From Planctomycetota bacterium (GTDB lineage Bacteria > Planctomycetota > SZUA-567), in assembly GCA_020861125.1 (NCBI GenBank), contig JAJBSZ010000330.1, forward strand, positions 1 to 10,201: a stretch of 10,201 nt of DNA. The letters are read 5' to 3'. The position numbers were made by a program, and so were the translations under genes. Positions 1 to 5,856 of this stretch are shown here, piece by piece (positions within the stretch are counted from its first letter, which is position 1; each line of letters begins with the position of its first letter). Below the pieces are notes generated by a model that was not told where the DNA came from, did no database searches, and saw nothing but the letters and a program-made list of their open reading frames with translations.

Positions 1-1184
1 GCCTTGACCTCCTTCATCTCGGTTTCGGTGGAGGCGCCGACATTGACCTGGGCGATGCCGCCGGCAAGCTTAGCCAGGCGTTCCTGCAGTTTTTCCCGGT
101 CGTAGTCGGAGGTGGTGGTCTCGATATCCCGGCGGATCTGCTTGACCCGGGCGGAGATGTCGGCGGCGGAACCGGCGCCCTTAATGATGGTGGTGTTGTC
201 GGCGTCGACGATCACCTTCTGGGCCCGGCCGAGGTCGTTCAGGCTGACTTTGTCCAGGGTGATGCCGAGGTCTTCGAAAATGGCGCGGCCGCCGGTCATC
301 ACGGCGATGTCCTCGAGCATGGCCTTGCGGCGGTCGCCGAAGCCGGGCGCCTTGACAGCACAGACGTTGATGATGCCGCGCATCTTGTTGACGACCAGGG
401 TGGCGAGGGCTTCGCCGTCCACATCCTCGGCGATGATCAGGAGCTGCACGCCGGCCTTGGAGACTTCCTCAAGGAGCGGCACCAGGTCCTGGGCGTTGGA
501 AATCTTCTTTTCATAAATGAGGATAACGCATTTTTCGAACACGCATTCCATGCTGTCGGGAGAGGTGACGAAATGGGGCGACAGGTAGCCGCGGTCGAAC
601 TGCATCCCTTCCACCACGTCGATGGTGGTATCGATGGATTTGCCTTCCTCGACGGTGATGACCCCGTCCGAGCCCACCTTCTCGAAAGCATCGGCCAACA
701 GCTTGCCGATACGGGCATCGTTGTTGGCGGAGATGGCGGCGACGGCGGCGATGTCGGCCTTCTTGCCCTTGATGGGGGTGGCCATCTTTTCGATCTCGGC
801 GGTGACGGCCCGGACCGCCTTGTCGATGCCGTGCTTGATGGCCATGGGGTTGGCGCCGGCGGTGACGTTTTTCATGCCTTCGATGACGATGGCCTCGGCC
901 AGGACGGTGGCGGTGGTGGTGCCGTCCCCCGCCTTGTCGGACGTCTTGGATGCCGCTTCCTTGACCATCTGCGCGCCCATGTTTTCGTACTTGTCCATGA
1001 GCTCGACTTCTTCGGCCACCGACACGCCGTCCTTGGTGACCGTGGGGCTCCCCCACGACTTGTCGAGAATGGCGTTCCGGCCGCGCGGACCCAGAGTCAC
1101 CTTGACCGCCTGCGCCAACTTCTTGACTCCGTCCCGCATCTTGACGCGGGCTTCCGCGGCGAAGACCAGCTTTTTCGCTGCCAT
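1..1184 (-). CDS. groL: 60 kDa chaperonin GroEL, N-terminal 394 residues (partial at left edge)
   Basis: This is the ATP-dependent folding chaperonin, a cytoplasmic double ring that works with the GroES lid. The frame is open from an ATG at 1184-1182 to the window edge. Recognisable blocks are [13 protein letters not shown] (residues 28-40), KDGV with Asp52, the nucleotide-binding [11 protein letters not shown] with Asp87, and RGYLSPHF (198-205) in the apical substrate/GroES-binding face. It ends in [13 protein letters not shown], just before the position of the catalytic aspartate equivalent to E. coli Asp398, which lies outside the window. An AGGAGG ribosome site 9 bases upstream fixes the start. 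The apical patch has His where E. coli has Tyr203. No groES precedes it: upstream is 466 bases of non-coding DNA and then a divergent gene. Identity is certain; whether it is the sole or an extra groEL copy cannot be told. Confidence 0.97.
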   Translation of the reverse strand, partial: MAAKKLVFAAEARVKMRDGVKKLAQAVKVTLGPRGRNAILDKSWGSPTVTKDGVSVAEEVELMDKYENMGAQMVKEAASKTSDKAGDGTTTATVLAEAIVIEGMKNVTAGANPMAIKHGIDKAVRAVTAEIEKMATPIKGKKADIAAVAAISANNDARIGKLLADAFEKVGSDGVITVEEGKSIDTTIDVVEGMQFDRGYLSPHFVTSPDSMECVFEKCVILIYEKKISNAQDLVPLLEEVSKAGVQLLIIAEDVDGEALATLVVNKMRGIINVCAVKAPGFGDRRKAMLEDIAVMTGGRAIFEDLGITLDKVSLNDLGRAQKVIVDADNTTIIKGAGSAADISARVKQIRRDIETTTSDYDREKLQERLAKLAGGIAQVNVGASTETEMKEVK

Positions 1185-1211
1185 AGCTACGTTCCTCCTG
1201 AAATATTGCCA

Positions 1212-1239
1212 AATATACACTGAACAGTTTGATTGCCAG
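1212..1239 (-). promoter_or_regulatory. Candidate proximal sigma70-type promoter of groEL
   Basis: Read on the minus strand, CTGGCA (-35, 4 of 6 consensus bases) and TATATT (-10, 5 of 6) are separated by 16 bases. Transcription would begin near 1205 and give a leader of about 20 bases ending in the AGGAGG site. The match was found by eye in an AT-richer stretch and could be chance. Confidence 0.3.
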
Positions 1240-1323
1240 AAAACGCAGGACAGTTGGAGACCAGCAGTGGGCCACCATTCCTGACGACAACGATTGCAAG
1301 ATCCCTGCCAAAAACAAGGATGC

Positions 1324-1342
1324 CCGGACAGCGTCTGTCCGG
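1324..1342 (-). other. Perfect hairpin in the groEL upstream region
   Basis: CCGGACAG and CTGTCCGG form an 8-bp perfect stem around a CGT loop. An overlapping 12-bp palindrome, CTGTCCGGACAG (1335-1346), shares one arm, so the two foldings exclude each other. On the minus strand the hairpin is followed after several bases by the T-rich TTGTTTTTGG. It lies just downstream of the distal promoter candidate, so it could be a leader structure, a weak attenuator or a protein-binding dyad. The structure is seen; the role is inferred. Confidence 0.45.
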
Positions 1343-1365
1343 ACAGAGCACAAAAGCCAATGAGG

Positions 1366-1395
1366 ATAATACCATATTGGGATGGTGCGGATCAA
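1366..1395 (-). promoter_or_regulatory. Candidate distal sigma70-type promoter of groEL
   Basis: On the minus strand TTGATC (-35, 4 of 6) and TATTAT (-10, 5 of 6) are spaced by 18 bases. Transcription would start near 1358 and produce a leader of about 175 bases containing the 1324-1342 hairpin. It was found by eye and not tested. Confidence 0.35.
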
Positions 1396-1513
1396 AAAGA
1401 AAACATTTACTTTTGTCCGCAGCCTCCGATTTTCCTTCTCCAATCCCCTTCCGACCAAACCGCTTTGTCACTTTGACAGGGCGCGGCAACCAGGATACGC
1501 AGCATTTTCCCCC

Positions 1514-1552
1514 TTGCCATAAAACCCGATAGGCGTATCGTTACGTCGTAAC
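1514..1552 (+). promoter_or_regulatory. Candidate promoter with overlapping dyad operator for the nitroreductase gene
   Basis: TTGCCA (1514-1519, 5 of 6 to the -35 consensus) and TATCGT (1536-1541, 4 of 6 to the -10) are 16 bases apart. The perfect dyad GTTACG-T-CGTAAC (1540-1552) overlaps the end of the -10 and the expected start point near 1548, a usual place for a repressor site. The regulator family cannot be named. A TTGACA at 1473-1478 is a better -35 on its own but has no good partner. Confidence 0.35.
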
Positions 1553-1601
1553 ACCCCTCTCGGGTGGGCAGGGAACGGATAAGGCTGTGGCAGCGAATCC
1601 G
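1552..1601 (+). other. Two adjacent stem-loops in the nitroreductase leader
   Basis: The first stem-loop is CACCC-ctctc-GGGTG (1552-1566). The second is a nested hairpin: outer stem CGGAT/ATCCG (1576-1580 and 1597-1601), an asymmetric aag/ga internal loop, and inner stem GCTG-tgg-CAGC (1584-1594). If transcription begins near 1548, both lie in the RNA leader. I do not match them to a known riboswitch consensus. Confidence 0.35.
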
Positions 1602-1621
1602 CCATTTGGGGTGTATTTATT

Positions 1622-1635
1622 GTTGCATTTGCAAC
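1622..1635 (+). promoter_or_regulatory. Inverted repeat just upstream of the nitroreductase ribosome site
   Basis: GTTGCA-TT-TGCAAC is a perfect 6-bp dyad ending a few bases before the AAAGGA ribosome site. Its outer bases resemble the dyad at 1540-1552 (GTTRC...GYAAC). It could be a second operator or a small RNA hairpin near the ribosome site. The function is unknown. Confidence 0.4.
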
Positions 1636-1650
1636 TAGAAAGGACGACAG

Positions 1651-2295
1651 ATGCGGAAATCTCTTGTGGGAGTTTTGGTTATGGTTTTGGTGATGGCAGC
1701 GCGGAGCGGCGGGGTGGTGGCGGAGGACGCGATCCTCCTGCCGGCGCCGCGCACGGATGGCGGTCCCGCCCTGGCGACCACCCTGGCCGGCCGGGCCTCG
1801 GGCCGGACGTTCTCCGATGGGGAAATCACCACGCAGGAGTTATCGGATCTTTTGTGGTCCACCGCCGGCGTCAACCGGCCGGACGGGAAGAAGGTATATC
1901 CGGTGTCCATGAACCGTCAGGACATGACCTTGTACGTCTTCACGCGGGAGGGCGTGTACCGCTACGACCCCGCCGGCAACCGGCTGGAGGCGGTATTGGC
2001 GGGGGACCACCGGGCGGCCACCGGCACCCAGCCGTTCGTACCCCGGGCGTCGGTGAACTTGGTTTATGTCCAGGATATGGGGTTGTGGAATTCTGCGCCG
2101 GAGGGGCATCGCGGCGAAAATTGGGGCTTCGCCCACGCCGGCTCCATGAGCCAAAACGCCTCCCTCTATGCCGCCGGCCAGGGCTGGGCGTCGGTGGTGC
2201 GGGGCCTGTTCGACGGCGACGCCCTGAAAACCCTCCTCGGCCTGCCGGAAAACCAGGTGGTGCGCCTGACCCAAAGCATCGGCCCCAAGGGGTAA
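1651..2295 (+). CDS. Exported nitroreductase-family (SagB/ThcOx-like) flavoprotein
   Basis: This 214-residue protein resembles the FMN-dependent nitroreductase superfamily, in the short, secreted form of the SagB-type branch. Residues 1-24 look like a signal peptide (MRKS, a hydrophobic stretch, then VVA before Glu25). The FMN-contact motif RASGRTFS lies at 48-55, followed by EITTQELSDLLWSTAGVNR. GSMSQNASLYAAGQG (164-178) matches the conserved QN-x-L-x-A-xxxG block, and a C-terminal LGLPENQ segment is also usual. Family members oxidise or reduce small molecules with FMN; the substrate here is unknown. The ATG follows AAAGGA at good spacing. It is the only plus-strand gene, and its stop lies 16 bases from the convergent queD stop, so it is probably monocistronic. 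The family call is firm; the physiological role is not. Confidence 0.85.
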   Translation: MRKSLVGVLVMVLVMAARSGGVVAEDAILLPAPRTDGGPALATTLAGRASGRTFSDGEITTQELSDLLWSTAGVNRPDGKKVYPVSMNRQDMTLYVFTREGVYRYDPAGNRLEAVLAGDHRAATGTQPFVPRASVNLVYVQDMGLWNSAPEGHRGENWGFAHAGSMSQNASLYAAGQGWASVVRGLFDGDALKTLLGLPENQVVRLTQSIGPKG

Positions 2296-2311
2296 CGCCG
2301 CTCCGCCCGGC

Positions 2312-2680
2312 TCAGGGCCCGTCGTAGGTGGCGGCGCATTTCTCCGACTCCCACACGGTCACGGCATGGACGGCGACGCCGTCCGGCAGGACTTTGCCAA
2401 TTTCGGTGAACAGATAGCGGGCGATGTTTTCCGACGTGGGGTTGACGGTGTCGAAGGGCGGCGTCTCGTTCAGGAACCGGTGATCCAGCCGTTCGAGGCA
2501 GGCGTTGACCAGGCGTTTCAGATCGCCGAAGTCCAGCAGCATGCCGCAGGGATCCAGCCGGCTCCCCTTGACCACGACCTTGACCCGCCAGTTGTGGCCG
2601 TGGAGGTTCTCGCACTTGCCCCGGTATTCCCGGAGCTGGTGTGCCGAGGCGAAATCGCTTTCCACCTGCAGGTAAATCAT
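2312..2680 (-). CDS. queD: 6-carboxy-5,6,7,8-tetrahydropterin synthase (QueD)
   Basis: QueD converts 7,8-dihydroneopterin triphosphate to 6-carboxytetrahydropterin, the second step towards preQ0 and queuosine in tRNA. The protein has 122 residues, normal for the family. Zinc ligands His14, His27 and His29 are present (FASAHQL and NLHGHNW), with the catalytic Cys23 in KCENLHGH, an Asp66-His67 pair in LDHRFLN, PTSENIAR (81-88) and the C-terminal substrate-binding VWESEKCAATY. The ATG follows AAAGGA, which is preceded by a run of nine A. It starts 39 bases after the fliN-like gene on the same strand, so it may be the last gene of that operon although it is functionally unrelated. No other queuosine gene is in the window. 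A eukaryote-type pterin synthase (PTPS) is the alternative, but the CENLHGH motif favours QueD. Confidence 0.93.
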   Translation of the reverse strand: MIYLQVESDFASAHQLREYRGKCENLHGHNWRVKVVVKGSRLDPCGMLLDFGDLKRLVNACLERLDHRFLNETPPFDTVNPTSENIARYLFTEIGKVLPDGVAVHAVTVWESEKCAATYDGP

Positions 2681-2719
2681 AGGGTCCTTTTTTTTTGCTG
2701 GATGCAGGTCGGGGCCAAC

Positions 2720-3610
2720 CTACTCCTGTGTTATCTGGGGGTCGACGACATTGCGGATCTGCACGCCGAAGCACTGGTTGACGATTACCGCTTCGGCGGT
2801 GGCGATTTTGACATTGGCGGCCATGACGTCCAGGTTTTCGCCGGACATCTTCCGGAACTCGATGATGGTGCCGGGGCACATGTCCTGAATCAGCTCCATG
2901 CGCATTTTTTTTGCCGCGATGGTCACCACCAGCGGCAGCCGGATCTTCATGGCGATGGCCAAATTGGCCGGGTCCACCCCCAGCTGCCGGGCCACCTCGG
3001 CCCGCTCCTCCGCCTGCGGCCCGTCGCTGTCCGCCGCCACGCCGGTGACGGACCGGCCGATGAGCAGGGTGACGGTGAACGGCGGCCGGCCCTCCACCGT
3101 TACCTTGACCGTTTCCGCCAGATATTCGCCGTCCGCGATGGCCGGTGACGGCGAGCCGGCGGCCAAATCCACCAGCCGGGATTCCTCGGGCGTCAGGGTG
3201 ACGGCTCCGCCCAGTTCACCCCGGATCCGGACTTCCCCCTGCCCGACGAAGGCCGTCGCCGCCTCGTTGTAGGCGTCCATACCGGCAGCGTCCAGACCGG
3301 TGGCCGCGGCATCGGCGTCGCCACCGACCAGCAGCGCCATCATGTGCGCCACGATTTCCCGCGCCCCGTCGGCCGGAACCAGCAGGTAGAGGAGGCCCCG
3401 GGTTGCGCCGGACCAGCGCACCGGCGTCACCACCGTTTCCCCGGCGTCCTTCACCACCTCGCCCGGCCGGCCGTAATCCTGGCCGGCGATGGCATAGGAG
3501 ACGTCGCGGCCGATGAGGGTCGACCAGCCACCCGCGCCGCCCTCCATCACCGCCCGGGCGATCCGCCCGCCGGCGGCGGCGACGTCAGGATTGATCAAAC
3601 CCACAGACAT
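2720..3610 (-). CDS. fliN: Flagellar motor switch protein FliN/FliY-like with CheC-like N-terminal region
   Basis: This 296-residue protein has a clear C-terminal SpoA domain (about 220-288: LPLVVTIAAKKMRMEL, CPGTIIEFRK, SGENLDV, VNQCFGVQI) as in FliN, the lower C-ring subunit controlling rotation and export. Classical FliN has about 80-140 residues, so the first 215 residues are extra. They recall FliY, whose N-terminal part is a CheC-type CheY-P phosphatase. Near residue 112 the motif reads DAYNEAATAF: Asp112 and Glu116 fit the CheC D-x3-E-x2-N pattern, but the Asn position is Thr119. The chosen ATG (3610) has an AAGG site 7 bases upstream; the frame extends to 3712 but would then overlap the preceding gene. 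It follows that gene by 40 bases in the fliM operon. A run of eight A on the coding strand (2905-2912) lies in the SpoA domain. The SpoA call is firm; the N-terminal assignment is tentative. Confidence 0.85.
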   Translation of the reverse strand: MSVGLINPDVAAAGGRIARAVMEGGAGGWSTLIGRDVSYAIAGQDYGRPGEVVKDAGETVVTPVRWSGATRGLLYLLVPADGAREIVAHMMALLVGGDADAAATGLDAAGMDAYNEAATAFVGQGEVRIRGELGGAVTLTPEESRLVDLAAGSPSPAIADGEYLAETVKVTVEGRPPFTVTLLIGRSVTGVAADSDGPQAEERAEVARQLGVDPANLAIAMKIRLPLVVTIAAKKMRMELIQDMCPGTIIEFRKMSGENLDVMAANVKIATAEAVIVNQCFGVQIRNVVDPQITQE

Positions 3611-3650
3611 GGCATGCCTTTTATCCCAGCCGGCCCCGACGGCCGGGCGC

Positions 3651-3965
3651 TTATATCTGGAAGATATCCCGGAAGAAGTCGCCGGTGTTCCGCACCAATC
3701 CGGCGACGCCACCGGAACGGTGCACCTCTTCTTCCACCACCATCAAGGGGGAAAACAGGGTGCGGTAGGCCTGCCGCCGCCACCGGGGGAGCAGCGGATC
3801 CGACCCCACGAGATACTCGACGGCGGCGGCGCTTTCCACCTGAACCCGGGCGGTCTGGCTAACTATCTCGCCGCTGGCGCGCAGCCCGCCGTAGCCGGCA
3901 GCATACACAACCAAAAACACCACAAACGTCCGCGCCGGCGACCGGCGCTTTTTCGGATCGGCCAT
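3651..3965 (-). CDS. Unknown 104-residue single-pass membrane protein between fliM and fliN
   Basis: I do not recognise this family. The N-terminus is basic (KKRRSPAR), then residues 13-29 form one hydrophobic segment, and the remaining 75 residues are soluble. The positive-inside rule would place the C-terminal part in the periplasm. That part is mixed in charge, with an amphipathic RWRRQAYRTLF (61-71) and an aromatic C-terminus DFFRDIFQI. The start has an AAAGGGG ribosome site 8 bases upstream. It begins 12 bases after the fliM stop and ends 40 bases before the fliN-like gene, so co-translation in the operon is likely. FliL, also a single-pass protein near fliM, is an analogy by position and topology only; this protein is shorter and I see no FliL motif. 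A real gene is likely; the role is unknown. Confidence 0.75.
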   Translation of the reverse strand: MADPKKRRSPARTFVVFLVVYAAGYGGLRASGEIVSQTARVQVESAAAVEYLVGSDPLLPRWRRQAYRTLFSPLMVVEEEVHRSGGVAGLVRNTGDFFRDIFQI

Positions 3966-3977
3966 GCTGGTACCCCT

Positions 3978-4991
3978 TTACAGTTCATCGTCGATGGCGG
4001 TTTCGCGATCCACCCTCACCGCCTTGTAATGCCGGTGCTGCCCCGGGTAGACCCAGAATTTCGGTCGGTCGCCGATGGTCATCAGCATGGGCTCGGAAAC
4101 ATCCTTCTTGGTGAGAATGAGGTCCCCCGGCTGCAGCCGCAGGAGATCCCGCATGGTGATATGGGTCTTGCCCACGTACACCACCGCTTCCAGCGGGGCG
4201 GTCTTGACGCCGTCGTTCAACTTGGCATTCTCGAGATCGGCGTCCGAGGTGCGGCGGATCTGGAACCAGGTCTGGATGGTGGAGAAATCGCCGATCTTCG
4301 GCTCGATCACCGGGAAGGGGATGCAGAGATTCAGCATGCCGGCGGAATTCCCCATGCTGATCTCGAAGCAGATCAGGATCACCACCTCGTTGGGCGGCAC
4401 GATCTGCATGAGCATGGGATTCGATTCCCGGCTGCTCACCGCGAAATCGATGTCCAGGATCGGCTTCCAGCAATCCCGGAGAAAGGTCAGGGTGTCGGTG
4501 GTGACGTGGCTGATCAACCGCCACTCGATGTCGGACATCTCCCGCTCGGGAATATGGGGATCGCCGTGGCCGCCGCCGAGCAGTTTATCCAGGATGGGGA
4601 AAACGATGGAAGGGTTGATCTCCAAGACCATCGACCCGTCCAGCGGTTCGCACCGCAGCAGATTGAAACAGGTGGGGTTGGGCAGGCTCATGAGGAATTC
4701 CTGATAGGTGAGCTGCTCAACCGACGCCATCCGCACTTCGACGATGGTCCGCAAATACGCCGACAGGCTGGCGCCGAGTTTCCGGGCCAGCACTTCGTGC
4801 ATCATTTCGATGGATCGGATCTGATCGGTGGAGACCCGTTCCGGCCGCTTGAAATCGTATATCTGGACGTCACCCAGCGGCACCGCCTCGGCCTGCGGCC
4901 CGCCGGTGAGGTCCAGACCATCCAGCGCCCCATCGGCGTCGTCGGTCGGGAGAAAGGCATCGACATCGTCAGGCGATAGAGTATCAGGCAT
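3978..4991 (-). CDS. fliM: Flagellar motor switch protein FliM
   Basis: FliM is the middle subunit of the flagellar C-ring; it binds CheY-P through its N-terminus and sets rotation direction with FliG and FliN. The 337 residues match the usual length. The N-terminus LSPDDVDAFL corresponds to the CheY-binding LSQEEIDALL. The middle domain carries VEQLTYQEFLMSLPNPT, EINPSIVFPILDKLLGGGHGD (GGxG motif at 139-143) and REMSDIEWRLI. The C-terminal SpoA domain runs from about 262 to 330 (LEAVVYVGKTHITMRDLLRLQPGDLI). The only ATG that keeps the CheY motif is 4991. The ribosome site is weak (AAGACGAG), so translation may be coupled to the gene ending 36 bases upstream. A type III secretion homologue (SctQ) is unlikely because of the CheY-binding motif and full FliM length. 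Confidence 0.95.
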   Translation of the reverse strand: MPDTLSPDDVDAFLPTDDADGALDGLDLTGGPQAEAVPLGDVQIYDFKRPERVSTDQIRSIEMMHEVLARKLGASLSAYLRTIVEVRMASVEQLTYQEFLMSLPNPTCFNLLRCEPLDGSMVLEINPSIVFPILDKLLGGGHGDPHIPEREMSDIEWRLISHVTTDTLTFLRDCWKPILDIDFAVSSRESNPMLMQIVPPNEVVILICFEISMGNSAGMLNLCIPFPVIEPKIGDFSTIQTWFQIRRTSDADLENAKLNDGVKTAPLEAVVYVGKTHITMRDLLRLQPGDLILTKKDVSEPMLMTIGDRPKFWVYPGQHRHYKAVRVDRETAIDDEL

Positions 4992-5009
4992 ACGCTCGTC
5001 TTATGGCTT

Positions 5010-5025
5010 GGCCGCCGCGGCGGCC
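5010..5025 (-). repeat. 16-bp perfect palindrome upstream of fliM
   Basis: GGCCGCCGCGGCGGCC is a perfect palindrome in the 36-base gap between the small membrane protein gene and fliM. In RNA it would form a short GC hairpin just before the weak fliM ribosome site. It could influence fliM translation or message processing. GC-rich palindromes also arise by chance in DNA of this composition. Confidence 0.4.
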
Positions 5026-5027
5026 GG

Positions 5028-5324
5028 TCAATTCCGGTCGAAAGGAAGGAAGTCATTGCCGTGGCCGAGACGGAGGACCTCCCGCACCGCCTCTTCGATG
5101 GCGGCTGGAACCCCGGCTTCCAGCTCGGCGATGCGACGTTTGGTCAACGCCTCCTCATGGAGGAGACGGGAGATGCGCTGCTGCGCCTCCTCGATGGTGG
5201 CTTCGCACTCCTGGGCTTTTTTGGCTTCCGGAATATAGCCCAAAAGAAAGATGGCCACCGCACCGCACAACAACAGGGTTGCGAGAGGCGCGGAATAAAA
5301 CCAGGACGGAGAATCGTCATCCAT
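5028..5324 (-). CDS. Small membrane coiled-coil protein, FtsB/DivIC-like
   Basis: This is a 98-residue protein with one hydrophobic segment (12-31: APLATLLLCGAVAIFLLGYI). A charged heptad-like region (33-71: PEAKKAQECEATIEEAQQ, then ISRLLHEEALTKRRIAELEA) and a short tail VPAAIEEAVREVLRLG follow. The topology and the tail resemble septum formation initiator proteins (FtsB/DivIC), in which a membrane helix and coiled coil are followed by a conserved AIEExARExL-type segment. The similarity is weak and could reflect only shared architecture. The ATG at 5324 is preferred; a TTG five codons upstream (5339) is the alternative. It is the first gene of the fliM operon, so a flagellar-associated role is equally possible. 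No FliL or FliO signature is visible. Confidence 0.65.
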   Translation of the reverse strand: MDDDSPSWFYSAPLATLLLCGAVAIFLLGYIPEAKKAQECEATIEEAQQRISRLLHEEALTKRRIAELEAGVPAAIEEAVREVLRLGHGNDFLPFDRN

Positions 5325-5460
5325 GTGCGGGTTTCCCAAAAGCCAGGTGCCGAAAGAACATAGTTTCTTTATCGGTCAACGCCGTGTCCGCCTTCAGGTT
5401 TTCCCGACAAACCGGACGCGCTTCCTGGTATTTGTCCCGCGGGGACGAGTTCCTTTCAAA

Positions 5461-5498
5461 GGTACCCGCGCCGCCGACGGCGGCTGCGGGTCGATACC
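5461..5498. repeat. Long imperfect hairpin
   Basis: Nested arms are GGTA/TACC (outer), CCCGC/GCGGG and CCGCC/GGCGG around a gac loop, with small internal loops. The fold would be very stable, but there is no T-run on either side, so it is not a standard intrinsic terminator. Confidence 0.45.
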
Positions 5499-5638
5499 GG
5501 TGCGTTCGGGCGGCGGCCGAAGCCCGCTACCCGTTGGAAAAAGGAAGTTTACACCATTATTGAAGGTTGCGGGAAGGCGGTCGGAGCGGGAATACATTCT
5601 CAGCCGGCACCCGTGGGACGGCGTGGGGCGGGCGCGGT

Positions 5639-5665
5639 TCGGCGGTGGCCTCCGGCGTCCGCCGA
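5639..5665. repeat. Inverted repeat
   Basis: TCGGCGG and CCGCCGA form a perfect 7-bp stem around 13 bases, in which GCC-tcc-GGC can pair again. No T-run follows. It is part of the stem-loop-rich spacer. Confidence 0.4.
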
Positions 5666-5773
5666 GCAAGTCTTACCCGGTTTGACGGTTGTCCGAAGTA
5701 CTCTCGACGGAGGACGATGGTACGACCTTGGCGGCGGAAAGGCGGCCGCTGCGGACCGGTCCCGGGCACACCA

Positions 5774-5817
5774 CCCTCCCCTTCCACCCGTGCCGTTGAC
5801 ACGAGGAAGGGGGAGGG
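5774..5817. repeat. Large inverted repeat, possibly a dispersed palindromic element
   Basis: CCCTCCCCTTCC (5774-5785) pairs with GGAAGGGGGAGGG (5805-5817) over 12 bp with one bulged G. The loop itself contains CGTG/CACG. C-rich/G-rich hairpins of this type in spacers of GC-rich genomes are often dispersed intergenic repeats. Only one clear copy is in the window, so that status is a guess. Confidence 0.45.
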
Positions 5818-5834
5818 AACAGGATCGCCCATAG

Positions 5835-5855
5835 GGTGGCGGTTACCCCGCCGCC
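5835..5855 (-). terminator. Terminator-like hairpin directly after greA
   Basis: GGTGGCGG and CCGCCGCC pair over 8 bp (one G-T wobble) around a TTACC loop, starting one base after the greA stop. No T-run follows on the minus strand. It may be a U-less terminator, a 3' stabilising hairpin, or a Rho-dependent end. Confidence 0.5.
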
Positions 5856-5856
5856 G

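Larger units (their letters stand above)
1185..1650. other. Divergent intergenic region between groEL and the nitroreductase gene
   Basis: I see no credible coding sequence in these 466 bases; the open frames crossing it have no ribosome site and no family resemblance. The left part carries candidate groEL promoters and a perfect hairpin. The right part carries a candidate rightward promoter and four dyads. No CIRCE element (TTAGCACTC-N9-GAGTGCTAA), the usual HrcA operator of chaperonin genes, is present on either strand. Confidence 0.7.
5325..5856. other. Stem-loop-rich intergenic region between greA and the fliM operon
   Basis: These 532 bases contain no credible gene: open frames on both strands lack ribosome sites, are rich in Arg, Pro and Gly, and resemble nothing known. 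The region holds at least five inverted repeats, at 5434-5446 (GTCCC-gcg-GGGAC), 5461-5498, 5639-5665, 5774-5817 and 5835-5855. It must contain the promoter of the leftward fliM operon unless greA reads through. I found no convincing sigma70, sigma54 (GG-N10-GC) or sigma28 site. GATAAAG near 5370 is the closest -10-like element, without a partner. Confidence 0.6.

Noticed and set aside
511..1458. Long minus-strand frame overlapping groEL in another frame
   Set aside because: Its Arg/Gly/His-rich translation is the typical shadow of a GC-rich gene. The groEL frame has all family motifs and a strong ribosome site.
1185..1650. CIRCE (HrcA) operator expected upstream of groEL
   Set aside because: No TTAGCACTC/GAGTGCTAA pair or near match was found on either strand.
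3513..4979. 488-codon plus-strand frame opposite fliM and the membrane protein
   Set aside because: It lies antisense to a certain FliM, is His/Pro/Gly-rich without domains, and has no ribosome site. It is a by-product of codon bias.
5325..5460. Sigma54 or sigma28 promoter for the flagellar operon
   Set aside because: GGCAC and CCGATAAAG fragments occur, but without the required GC 10 bases on or a TAAA-type -35 at proper spacing.
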